Origin: Acidovorax sp. RAC01
Lineage (GTDB): Bacteria > Pseudomonadota > Gammaproteobacteria > Burkholderiales > Burkholderiaceae_C
Direction of reading: 5' to 3'
NCBI RefSeq assembly: GCF_001714725.1
Contig: NZ_CP016447.1
Coordinates: 1,503,001-1,567,000, forward strand
Length of the DNA stretch: 64,000 nt
Below, one piece after another: positions 44,524 through 52,004 of this stretch; position 1 is the first letter of the stretch; the number at the start of each line of letters is the position of its first letter. The position numbers and the translations under genes were made by a program. The notes below the pieces were generated by a model. It was not told where the DNA came from and searched no databases. It saw only the letters and a program-made list of their open reading frames with translations.

Positions 44524-46047
44524 ATGACCGTTTACGCAGCCCCCGGCACCGCAGGCGCCAAGATCGCCTACAAGCCCCAGTACAACAACTTCATCGGCGG
44601 CCGGTTCGTGGCCCCGGTCAAGGGCCAGTACTTTGACGTGATCTCGCCCGTCAACGGCAAGGTCTACACCCAGGCTGCCCGCTCCACCTTTGAGGACATC
44701 GAGCTGGCGCTGGACGCCGCCCACGCCGCCGCCGACGCCTGGGGCAAGACCGACGCCGCCACGCGCGGCAACATCCTGCTGAAGATTGCCGACCGTATCG
44801 AGCAGAACCTGGAGCTGCTGGCCTATGCCGAGACGGTGGACAACGGCAAGGCGATCCGCGAGACGCTGAATGCCGACATCCCGCTCACGGTGGACCATTT
44901 CCGCTACTTTGCGGGCTGCGTGCGCGCACAGGAAGGGGCGCTTTCCAACATCGACGAGAACACCGTGGCGTACCACATCCAGGAACCGCTGGGCGTGGTG
45001 GGCCAGATCATCCCGTGGAACTTCCCCATCCTGATGGCGGCGTGGAAGCTGGCACCGGCCCTGGGCGCCGGCAACTGCGTGGTGCTCAAGCCTGCAGAGT
45101 CCACCCCGATTTCCATCCTCATCCTGGCCGAGCTGATTGCCGACCTGCTGCCGCCCGGCGTGCTCAACATCGTCAACGGTTATGGCCGCGAGGCAGGCAT
45201 GCCGCTGGCCACCAGCAAGCGCATTGCCAAGATTGCCTTTACCGGCTCCACCAGCACCGGCCGCGTGATTGCACAGGCTGCCGCCAACAACCTCATCCCC
45301 GCCACACTGGAGCTGGGCGGCAAAAGCCCCAACGTGTTCTTCGCCGACATCATGGACAAGGACGATGCCTTCCTGGACAAGGCGATTGAAGGCCTGGTGC
45401 TGTTTGCCTTCAACCAGGGCGAGGTCTGCACCTGCCCATCGCGGGCGCTGATCCAGGAATCGATCTACGACAGGTTCATGGAACGTGTGCTCCAGCGCGT
45501 GGCCGCTATCAAGCACCAGAACCCGCTCGATACCGACAGCATGATGGGCGCGCAGGCCAGCAAGGAGCAGCTCACCAAGATCCTGAGCTACCTGGACCTG
45601 GGCAAGCAGGAAGGCGCCGAAGTGCTGGCCGGTGGTGGCCAGGCGCACCTGGGTGGTGATCTGGAAGGCGGCTACTACGTGCAGCCCACGCTGTTCAAGG
45701 GCCACAACAAGATGCGCATCTTCCAGGAAGAAATCTTCGGCCCCGTGCTGGCCGTGACCACCTTCAAGGACGAAGCCGAGGCGCTGGAAATTGCCAACGA
45801 CACGCTGTACGGCCTGGGCGCGGGCGTATGGAGCCGCAATGGCAACGTGGCCTACCGCATGGGCCGCGCCATCAAGGCGGGCCGCGTGTGGACCAACTGC
45901 TACCACGCGTACCCGGCGCATGCGGCGTTTGGGGGCTACAAGGAGTCGGGCATCGGGCGCGAGACGCACAAGATGATGCTGGACCACTATCAGCAAACGA
46001 AAAATCTGCTGGTTTCGTATTCGGAAAACAAGCTCGGATTCTTCTGA
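44524..46047 (+). CDS. NAD-dependent (acet)aldehyde dehydrogenase, AcoD/ExaC type
   Basis: Oxidises short aldehydes, probably acetaldehyde, to acids. 507 aa from ATG 44524 with GGAG ten bases upstream. Marks: [77 protein letters not shown], general base Glu263 in LELGGKSPN, catalytic Cys302 in [11 protein letters not shown] (a second Cys at 304), [13 protein letters not shown], and [20 protein letters not shown] at the end. The CTC pattern and C-terminus are those of the ExaC/AcoD group. Followed by a DUF779 gene, its usual partner. Confidence 0.93.
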   Translation: MTVYAAPGTAGAKIAYKPQYNNFIGGRFVAPVKGQYFDVISPVNGKVYTQAARSTFEDIELALDAAHAAADAWGKTDAATRGNILLKIADRIEQNLELLAYAETVDNGKAIRETLNADIPLTVDHFRYFAGCVRAQEGALSNIDENTVAYHIQEPLGVVGQIIPWNFPILMAAWKLAPALGAGNCVVLKPAESTPISILILAELIADLLPPGVLNIVNGYGREAGMPLATSKRIAKIAFTGSTSTGRVIAQAAANNLIPATLELGGKSPNVFFADIMDKDDAFLDKAIEGLVLFAFNQGEVCTCPSRALIQESIYDRFMERVLQRVAAIKHQNPLDTDSMMGAQASKEQLTKILSYLDLGKQEGAEVLAGGGQAHLGGDLEGGYYVQPTLFKGHNKMRIFQEEIFGPVLAVTTFKDEAEALEIANDTLYGLGAGVWSRNGNVAYRMGRAIKAGRVWTNCYHAYPAHAAFGGYKESGIGRETHKMMLDHYQQTKNLLVSYSENKLGFF

Positions 46048-46077
46048 TGCAGGTCTGCGCACGTTGAGAGCCCCGAA

Positions 46078-46137
46078 CCGTTCGGGCTGAGTCTGTCGAA
46101 GCCTTGCGCTGCGCTTCGACAAGCTCAGCGTGAACGG
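46078..46137 (+). terminator. hairpin of two facing TTCGACARGCTCAGC repeats after the aldehyde dehydrogenase
   Basis: Reverse copy 46078-46103 and forward copy 46113-46137 pair over about 24 bases with a nine-base loop. No T-run follows, so it may attenuate rather than end transcription into the DUF779 gene. Confidence 0.6.
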
Positions 46138-46226
46138 ACCGGTGAGTGCGAAGTCCGTGCAATCGACGCAAGGGGCGAGGCTGGCAAACGCCCCCCTTGC
46201 GCTTTTGACAAAACAAGGAGACATCC

Positions 46227-46568
46227 ATGGTCGACAAAGTCATCGCCACCCCGGCCGCGCTTGAACTCGTTGAACTCCTCAAAGCCAAGCACGGCCCCGG
46301 GCTCATGTTCCACCAGAGCGGCGGCTGCTGCGACAACAGCGCCGCCAACTGCTACCTGCAGGGCGAGATCACGATGGGTGCGGGCGACGTGTACCTGGGC
46401 GATGTGGGCGGCTGCCCGTTCTATATCGGCCGCGCGCAGTACCAGACGTGGCAGCACACGCAGCTCATCCTGGATGTGATCGAGGGCACGGGTGGCACCT
46501 TCTCGCTGGAGGGGCCCGAGGGCCGGGCCTTTCATACGCGTTCGCGCGTGTTCAACGACCCAGAGTAG
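46227..46568 (+). CDS. DUF779-family protein, aldehyde-dehydrogenase partner
   Basis: 113 aa from ATG 46227 with AAGGAG nine bases upstream. Marks: TPAALELVELLKAKHGPGLM, FHQSGGCCDNSAANCY (Cys cluster), GDVYLGDVGGCPFYIGRAQ, YQTWQHTQLILDVIEGTGGT, FSLEGPEGRAF. DUF779 proteins nearly always lie beside ExaC/AcoD-type dehydrogenases; whether they act as subunit, activator or metal protein is not known to me. The 179-base gap after the dehydrogenase contains a repeat hairpin. Confidence 0.9.
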   Translation: MVDKVIATPAALELVELLKAKHGPGLMFHQSGGCCDNSAANCYLQGEITMGAGDVYLGDVGGCPFYIGRAQYQTWQHTQLILDVIEGTGGTFSLEGPEGRAFHTRSRVFNDPE

Positions 46569-46667
46569 GCAGAGGTCGGCCCACAAGTCATCCGGGATCT
46601 CGGGGCTGATGCGTGATGCCGAGAGATCCATGTGATGCCACTGGCCTCGCCAGGGCGGTCTCGGGGC

Positions 46668-47780
46668 TCAAGCACCTTCGGGCGGGGTGTGCTCGAGCAC
46701 TTTGTCGATGATGGCCTGCCGTGAGGGCAATTCCAACTTGGACTGCAGGCGGTTGACGTAGCTTTTGAGTGTGCCGATGGTGATGCCCAGGTGCTCTGCC
46801 AGCTGCTGCTGACTGGGTTGCCGCACCGAGGCAATCAGCAGGCGCTTTTCCTGGGAGGACAGGGGCCAGTTCATCAGTTGCCGTGCCACTGTAATGTCGG
46901 TAGGCTCCAAGTGGGTGATGGTTACGGCCACTTGTGGCTGATCGGTGCCGGTGACCAGCAAGCGTTCGGCCCGGAAGTAGAAGCGCCCAGCGGCTACGTT
47001 CACGGAGCACAGGCCCACGTCAGCCCCTATGCCCGTGGTCAGCAGCGGTTGGAGCATGTCCCGCACAGGTGCGGGCAGCGCGGACAGATCGTCTGCAGCC
47101 CAGTCGAGCATGCCCATGCGGGCATCGTGGCACAGGTAGAGCAGCTCGATCGCCTTCTGGCCTTTGGCCAGCATTTGCCCTGATGTGTCGAGGTTCAGGA
47201 CGGCCGTTCCGGCTGTACGCAGTGGGCATGTGGGAAGGTTCGCTGGCGGGTGTTGGTGCAGGGACCGCAACCGATCTCGCGCGGCGCGCAGACGGGCTTG
47301 CTCGCCATTACTGAACGGACCGCTCTCGGCACTGCGGTACAGATACAGGAACCCGTCACAGCCCCCTTGCTGGTCGAATACCGGTACGCACATGGCCCAG
47401 CGCATCCCCAGCGGCCCCAGGATGTCGCGGTAGTGCCAATGGTCTTCGTAGCCGGGCATGGTCTGGATCAGGCGCACGACCTCGCCGTCGGACTCCAGCT
47501 GTTGGCGCAGCGGGAACTCGGTGAACATTTCATCCTGGTGCACTGCCAGGGCGCGCAATGCGGACACCGTCATGCGCTCGGTCCAGTAGGCCACAGGCTG
47601 CAAGTGTTCGCCGCTCACCAGACCAAATCCGCCAAAGTCGGCGTTGAAGCCGCTGCGCAAGGCCGCCAGCACGGTGGGCATCAACACCGGGGCAGGGTAG
47701 GGCAGTTCAGCCAGCAGCTCCAGGTGGGCCAGCCAGGCGGATTCGTTGCGGGGGAGCCCTTGGGGGTGGGTTGCATTCAT
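46668..47780 (-). CDS. LuxR-family transcriptional regulator (GAF-like sensor + HTH), A
   Basis: 370 aa from ATG 47780 (MNATHPQGLPRNESAWLAHL). N-terminal and middle parts look GAF-like (MRWAMCVPVFDQQGGCDGFL, YLYRSAESGPFSNGEQARLR). C-terminal LuxR helix-turn-helix: NWPLSSQEKRLLIASVRQPS, QQQLAEHLGITIGTLKSYVN, RLQSKLELPSRQAIIDKVL. Divergent from a second regulator with a comparable plan, 159 bases apart; the shared gap must hold both promoters. Ligand and targets unknown; the DUF779 gene ends about 100 bases from its stop on the opposite strand. Confidence 0.8.
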   Translation of the reverse strand: MNATHPQGLPRNESAWLAHLELLAELPYPAPVLMPTVLAALRSGFNADFGGFGLVSGEHLQPVAYWTERMTVSALRALAVHQDEMFTEFPLRQQLESDGEVVRLIQTMPGYEDHWHYRDILGPLGMRWAMCVPVFDQQGGCDGFLYLYRSAESGPFSNGEQARLRAARDRLRSLHQHPPANLPTCPLRTAGTAVLNLDTSGQMLAKGQKAIELLYLCHDARMGMLDWAADDLSALPAPVRDMLQPLLTTGIGADVGLCSVNVAAGRFYFRAERLLVTGTDQPQVAVTITHLEPTDITVARQLMNWPLSSQEKRLLIASVRQPSQQQLAEHLGITIGTLKSYVNRLQSKLELPSRQAIIDKVLEHTPPEGA

Positions 47781-47939
47781 GGGGTGGATACCAACCGCGG
47801 TTGGCTTTTTTTGTGCTGAGGTGCTCAAAACAATAGCGGCGCAAGGCCCCTGTGCCAAGCCCGGCCACGGCGAACCTGACGGCCATCGCTGGTTGCCAGG
47901 CCCTTCGATCCTGACCACCGCCCATTTTCACGCTTCGCC

Positions 47940-48998
47940 ATGACCCTCCGCCGCTGTTGGCACGAACTGGACCTGCTGTGCCGTATCGGCGTCGGGCTGG
48001 CTCCCATTGCCTGCGACCTGACAGCGCTGCTGCGCCGCATGGTGGGTGCCGAGGCGGCCGCGTTGTTCTGGCTGGATGAGTTCGGGCTGCCTGCGGGTTT
48101 TCACCATGAGGATTCTCCCGACAGCGTGAAGGACCTGTTCCTCAACGAGTTCGAGCGGCTGTTCGTGGGCGAGCGCGAGATCAACGTTTTTGCCCTGGCC
48201 CAGCGCCAGGACCAGCGCGTGGGCCACCTGCTGGCACCGGAGGCAGGCTACTTCAAATCCAACACCTACAACCTGCTGGTGCGCGCCAGCGGTCACCACC
48301 ACTCGCTGGATCTGCGGGTGGATGTGAATGGCCGGGCACGGGCCGTGGTGCTGCTGTTTCGCGCTGCCAACTGCCCGTTTTCCGACGACGACGCAGCCGT
48401 GCTGCTCAGGGTGGCTCCCTACCTTCAGCGCGCTATTGAAATCAGCTTGCCGCCCGATGCCTGGCAGGGCCTGGGTGCCCAAGAGGGGCACCTGCTACTG
48501 GATGGCGCCGCGCAGCGCATCGTGCTGATGAACGACCCGGCGCTGGAGCTGCTTCGCAATGCCGGGCAGCGGGGCATGGGGTGGCACCAGGGCGCGCCCC
48601 CTGAAACGCCACCGCCCTTTGTGCAGCGGCTGCTGGCGCAGCCCGACCGTCCGCTTCACCTGCCCGTGCCCGGCGGGGTGCTGGTGGCGCAGATGCACAG
48701 CATGCGCGCGCCCGGCCCAGGAAACGCGGACCTGGGCGGCGGAGCACCTCAGAACCTGCTGGTGGCGTTGTCGCTGAAACGCCCGATGCGCATTGACGTG
48801 GTGCGGCGGGTGCTGTCGCTGCAACTGAGTCCCTTGCAGCGTGAGATCGCGCTGCTGGCGGGATTGGGGCATGCGCGCGCCGATTGTGTGTCCCAGATCG
48901 GTGTCAGCCCTGAAGCGCTGAAGAAGCACCTCCGCGTCATTTTTACCGCCACTGGAACCAGCGATTGGGATGACCTGGCCCGGGCCCTCAGCCGCTGA
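47940..48998 (+). CDS. LuxR-family transcriptional regulator (GAF-like sensor + HTH), B
   Basis: 352 aa from ATG 47940. N-terminal sensor (ELDLLCRIGVGLAPIACDLT, EAAALFWLDEFGLPAGFHHE, FKSNTYNLLVRASGHHHSLD, LRVDVNGRARAVVLLFRAAN), C-terminal HTH (LSPLQREIALLAGLGHARAD, CVSQIGVSPEALKKHLRVIF). The HTH is less canonical than in regulator A. Lies upstream of, and on the same strand as, the three IPTL-CTERM genes, which makes them possible targets, though nothing in the sequence proves it. Confidence 0.75.
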   Translation: MTLRRCWHELDLLCRIGVGLAPIACDLTALLRRMVGAEAAALFWLDEFGLPAGFHHEDSPDSVKDLFLNEFERLFVGEREINVFALAQRQDQRVGHLLAPEAGYFKSNTYNLLVRASGHHHSLDLRVDVNGRARAVVLLFRAANCPFSDDDAAVLLRVAPYLQRAIEISLPPDAWQGLGAQEGHLLLDGAAQRIVLMNDPALELLRNAGQRGMGWHQGAPPETPPPFVQRLLAQPDRPLHLPVPGGVLVAQMHSMRAPGPGNADLGGGAPQNLLVALSLKRPMRIDVVRRVLSLQLSPLQREIALLAGLGHARADCVSQIGVSPEALKKHLRVIFTATGTSDWDDLARALSR

Positions 48999-49227
48999 CA
49001 TGCCTGGGGCGCGCAGGTCACCCCTCCCCCTTGGGGGAATGCACAGGGGCGATACCACTCCAGACAATCCCACCAGCTTTTGATTCGTAAAACCATGCAT
49101 CGCTTGCTGCCGATCCCATCGTGTGGTCGCCGCAGGCTGCGGGTACCACAGGCTTGCATCACGGGCGTGGTGCCGTGTCGCGCCGCCAACCGCGTCATGC
49201 ACCACCTGATTTTCGGAAGACCTCACC

Positions 49228-49980
49228 ATGCGCCTTTGTACTGACGTGTATGCCCTTGCCGCCGGTTTGCTGACCAGCTTGGCGGCGTCTGCGCAGGCCA
49301 CCTCCTATCCGTTCAACGGTCCGGCATATTCCGCAGTGTTCAACTTCACGGCCCCGTGTGGGGCGGGTGCTTGCGCCGGCTACACCCTGGGCATGAACGT
49401 CTCTGGGTGGTTCGCCACCGCCACGCCGCTGGTACCCCATTTGGCCAGTGCCGACATATCGGGGCAGGTGAGTGGCTACAGGCTCTCCAACGGACTCATC
49501 GCCTTTGCCGATAGCGACCCCGGCGCGCGTGTGGGGCAATTCCAGGTGTCCACCGATGCGAGCGGCCGGATCACCGACTCCGCTATCAGCGTGTCGCGCT
49601 GGCAAGACAACTTGGCGGGCCCCCATGTTCCCGGCAACCGAGTGGATTTCGTGACGGCCGACACGTTCTCCTCGGCAACCAGCCACAACCGCCTTTGCGC
49701 TGTGGTGGGCGCCGGGGATCGCTGCACTTCAGTCACCTCGGATGCATCCTCCAGCGTGGCCGACTACCCCGTGGGCTTGGTATGGACCCAGGCCCTATCC
49801 ACCACCGCTGTTCCCACCCTGTCCGGAGCGGCCTTGCTCTTGCTGGCGGGTCTGATGGCGGCAGGCCTGGGGAGGCGCGCACTCCGTCCTGTGTGCGCTG
49901 ATCGGCGACGGACGAAATACCCCACAGCATCACCTTGTACCCAATCCGCCCTTCCTCCCTCGCGGCCGATGCCGCACTGA
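49228..49980 (+). CDS. secreted IPTL-CTERM protein, paralogue 1
   Basis: 250 aa from ATG 49228. Signal peptide MRLCTDVYALAAGLLTSLAA ending near AQA. Body shared with the next two proteins: YPFNGPAYSAVFNFTAPCGA, CAGYTLGMNVSGWFATATPL, GARVGQFQVSTDASGRITDS, RWQDNLAGPHVPGNRVDFV. Sorting tail VPTLSGAALLLLAGLMAAGL then GRR, typical of IPTL-CTERM proteins that are processed by an exosortase-like enzyme. Odd: about 30 further residues (RPVCADRRRTKYPTASPC...) follow the basic stop-transfer cluster, which may mean the end is displaced. Function unknown. Confidence 0.75.
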   Translation: MRLCTDVYALAAGLLTSLAASAQATSYPFNGPAYSAVFNFTAPCGAGACAGYTLGMNVSGWFATATPLVPHLASADISGQVSGYRLSNGLIAFADSDPGARVGQFQVSTDASGRITDSAISVSRWQDNLAGPHVPGNRVDFVTADTFSSATSHNRLCAVVGAGDRCTSVTSDASSSVADYPVGLVWTQALSTTAVPTLSGAALLLLAGLMAAGLGRRALRPVCADRRRTKYPTASPCTQSALPPSRPMPH

Positions 49981-50004
49981 AACCTTGCTTGGGATTCTTT
50001 CAAA

Positions 50005-51063
50005 ATGCCACGTTTGACATCGCTGTTCCCGGGGCTGTTGTGTGCCCTGGCACTGTCGGGGGCGCATGCCGCCACCTACCAATTCACCGGCCCCACTTAC
50101 GGGGTTGGTATCACCAACTATGTGGCCCCCTGCCCTGGCGGCAGCTGTGCGGACTACACCGCGGGCATGCGGACCACCGGCTGGTTCACGTACCTCGGAA
50201 GCCTGGCCCCTAACCTGGTCAATCACAACCTGCATGCCGACCCCAACTTGTTGAGCTATGGCCTGTCGGACGGGCTGGTCAGCATTGAAAGCAGCCATCC
50301 GGCCACGCGGATGGGGCGCTTTCAGGTATCCACCGACGCGGGTGGCACCATCACCAGCTATTGGTTGGTGCTGGACCAGTGGGTGGATGGTTTCGCGGGA
50401 CCACACGCCGCCAATGACCGCATGCACAAGATCGAGCTGTTCTCCGGCGGCTCCAGCACCAACTACCACAACTGGATCTGCGGCACCGTCGGCCCGACCG
50501 TCCCTGCCGGTACATCCGATGGCTGCACTGCGTTTGGCGGCAATAGCGGCCGCAGCGAAGCCCTGCACAGCAATGTGGGCGTCATTGTGGGCAGTGGCCT
50601 TCCATCACTGTCGATCAGTTCTGTCAGTGCCAGTGAAGGCAATGCGGGGATGACCAACCTCACCTTCACGGTCACCCTGGATGCGGCCCCCTCAGCCCCC
50701 GCCAGCGTGGGCTGGTCCACCATCACCGGCACAGCCACGGGGGGCGTGGACTACTTCGGTGACGCGGGTGTTCTCAATTGGGCTGCGGGCGATGGCAGCA
50801 GCCGCACCTTGACCGTGCAGGTCATCGGGGATACCACCGCAGAGGCCGATGAAACCTTCCGGGTGCGCCTCAGCAACCCTGTGAACGTAGGCATCAATGA
50901 CCCCCACGGCACCGGCACCATCCTGAACGACGATTCAGCCCCGCCAGCCGCTGCCCACTCCGTGCCCACCTTGTCCGAATGGGCCATGCTGCTAATGGCC
51001 GGGTTGATGGGGCTGTGGGCAGTCTTCCGAAATCGGCGCGGCTCCGGTCGCTCTGGCTTTTGA
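50005..51063 (+). CDS. secreted IPTL-CTERM protein with Calx-beta domain, paralogue 2
   Basis: 352 aa from ATG 50005, 24 bases after paralogue 1. Signal peptide ending near LSGAHA. First ~190 residues are the shared body (YQFTGPTYGVGITNYVAPCP, CADYTAGMRTTGWFTYLGSL, ATRMGRFQVSTDAGGTITSY, QWVDGFAGPHAANDRMHKIE). Then one Calx-beta domain, about 198-312 (LSISSVSASEGNAGMTNLTF, VTLDAAPSAPASVGWSTITG, TATGGVDY, GDTTAEADETFRVRLSNPVN, GTGTILNDD). Sorting tail VPTLSEWAMLLMAGLMGLWA then FRNRRGSGR, a textbook IPTL-CTERM signal. Presumably surface-exposed or released; ligand unknown. The only complete member of the trio. Confidence 0.85.
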   Translation: MPRLTSLFPGLLCALALSGAHAATYQFTGPTYGVGITNYVAPCPGGSCADYTAGMRTTGWFTYLGSLAPNLVNHNLHADPNLLSYGLSDGLVSIESSHPATRMGRFQVSTDAGGTITSYWLVLDQWVDGFAGPHAANDRMHKIELFSGGSSTNYHNWICGTVGPTVPAGTSDGCTAFGGNSGRSEALHSNVGVIVGSGLPSLSISSVSASEGNAGMTNLTFTVTLDAAPSAPASVGWSTITGTATGGVDYFGDAGVLNWAAGDGSSRTLTVQVIGDTTAEADETFRVRLSNPVNVGINDPHGTGTILNDDSAPPAAAHSVPTLSEWAMLLMAGLMGLWAVFRNRRGSGRSGF

Positions 51064-51144
51064 GAGCGGTGTTTTGCTGGGTTGAGTGCTGCATGAAACC
51101 TCAGCCCCCCCTTTTTATGGGCCCTTCCACACCCCTATCGCACC

Positions 51145-51852
51145 ATGACCTTCTCTGCATTCACCACCGCCACACTAGCTGCACTTTGCCTCTTGAGTGT
51201 CCCGGCCAGCGCGGCCACGTACCAGTTCACCGGGGCCAACTACGTGGCGCCCAGCATCGCCAATTTCACGCCGCCGTGCAGCCTGGGCGTCTGTGCCGAT
51301 TACACGACCAGCATGCGGGTCACGGGCCAGTTCTCCACCGCCGCCCCACTGGCGGCCAACCTGACCAATGCAGATATTTATCCGCAAGTCACATCGTTTC
51401 AGTTCTCGGACGGCGTAAACAATTACCAGTCGGCTGCTCCGGGGGTGCGCCCGAGCCGGTTTCAGGTCACCACCAATGCACTGGGCGAGGTGACGGGGTC
51501 GGACATCATCATCGGCGCCTGGCAGGACAATCTGGCGGGCCCGCACGCAGCGGGCAATCGGCACAACGTCGTGTCGGTCACCAGTTTTGCGGGCGTGGTC
51601 GGCAACAACAATGTCTGCACTGGTGTCGTAGCAGGTTCTCTGGTGCCCGACACCTGCGTGGCTGGCAGCGATGGCAACAGCAGCGTCGTGACGGGGGTGG
51701 GGGGCTCCTGGACCACGCTGGCCACGCCCGTGGCCAACATCCGACCTTGTCCGAGTGGGCGCTGCTGTTGCTGGCCGGGCTGGTGGGCGTGGCAGCCTGC
51801 ACCGGCGCTCTTCCGGCGCGCCGTAGCCGCTAGCCGGGCACCGGTGGGGTGA
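51145..51852 (+). CDS. secreted IPTL-CTERM protein, paralogue 3, frameshifted before the sorting signal
   Basis: 235 codons from ATG 51145. Signal peptide ending near VPASA, shared body (TYQFTGANYVAPSIANFTPP, CADYTTSMRVTGQFSTAAPL, VRPSRFQVTTNALGEVTGSD, AWQDNLAGPHAAGNRHNVVS). In the current frame it ends NIRPCPSGRCCCWPGWWAWQ..., but one base more near 51741 (ATCCGACC to ATCCCGACC) yields NIPTLSEWALLLLAGLVGVA and a stop at 51833. So a single-C loss removes the IPTL-CTERM tail. Could be true inactivation, phase variation of a short C run, or a sequence error. Confidence 0.78.
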   Translation: MTFSAFTTATLAALCLLSVPASAATYQFTGANYVAPSIANFTPPCSLGVCADYTTSMRVTGQFSTAAPLAANLTNADIYPQVTSFQFSDGVNNYQSAAPGVRPSRFQVTTNALGEVTGSDIIIGAWQDNLAGPHAAGNRHNVVSVTSFAGVVGNNNVCTGVVAGSLVPDTCVAGSDGNSSVVTGVGGSWTTLATPVANIRPCPSGRCCCWPGWWAWQPAPALFRRAVAASRAPVG

Positions 51853-51884
51853 CAAGGCCATGTCACTCCACCCGTCACTGTGCA

Positions 51885-52004
51885 GTTCAAATTTGCTACT
51901 CAACTAATAGCGAATGAGGCCCGTTCGATAAGCACCAAGCGTTAAGTTCAAATCTGCCCGTAGCGCTTGTTTTTATTGCCTATATTGCTACTGAATTTGT
52001 AGCA
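51885..52004. repeat. two facing AT-rich palindromic elements, copies g1 and g2
   Basis: First copy (reverse): GTTCAAATTTGCTACTCAAC ... ATAAGCACCAAGCG. Second (forward): TAGCGCTTGTTTTTATTGCC then TATTGCTACTGAATTTGTAG. They face each other between convergent genes; the second overlaps the stop and last residues (MLQIQ) of the chemoreceptor gene. Confidence 0.7.

Noticed and set aside
44398..46224. 608-codon minus-strand frame opposite the aldehyde dehydrogenase
   Set aside because: Antisense shadow; the dehydrogenase is complete with catalytic Cys and Glu.
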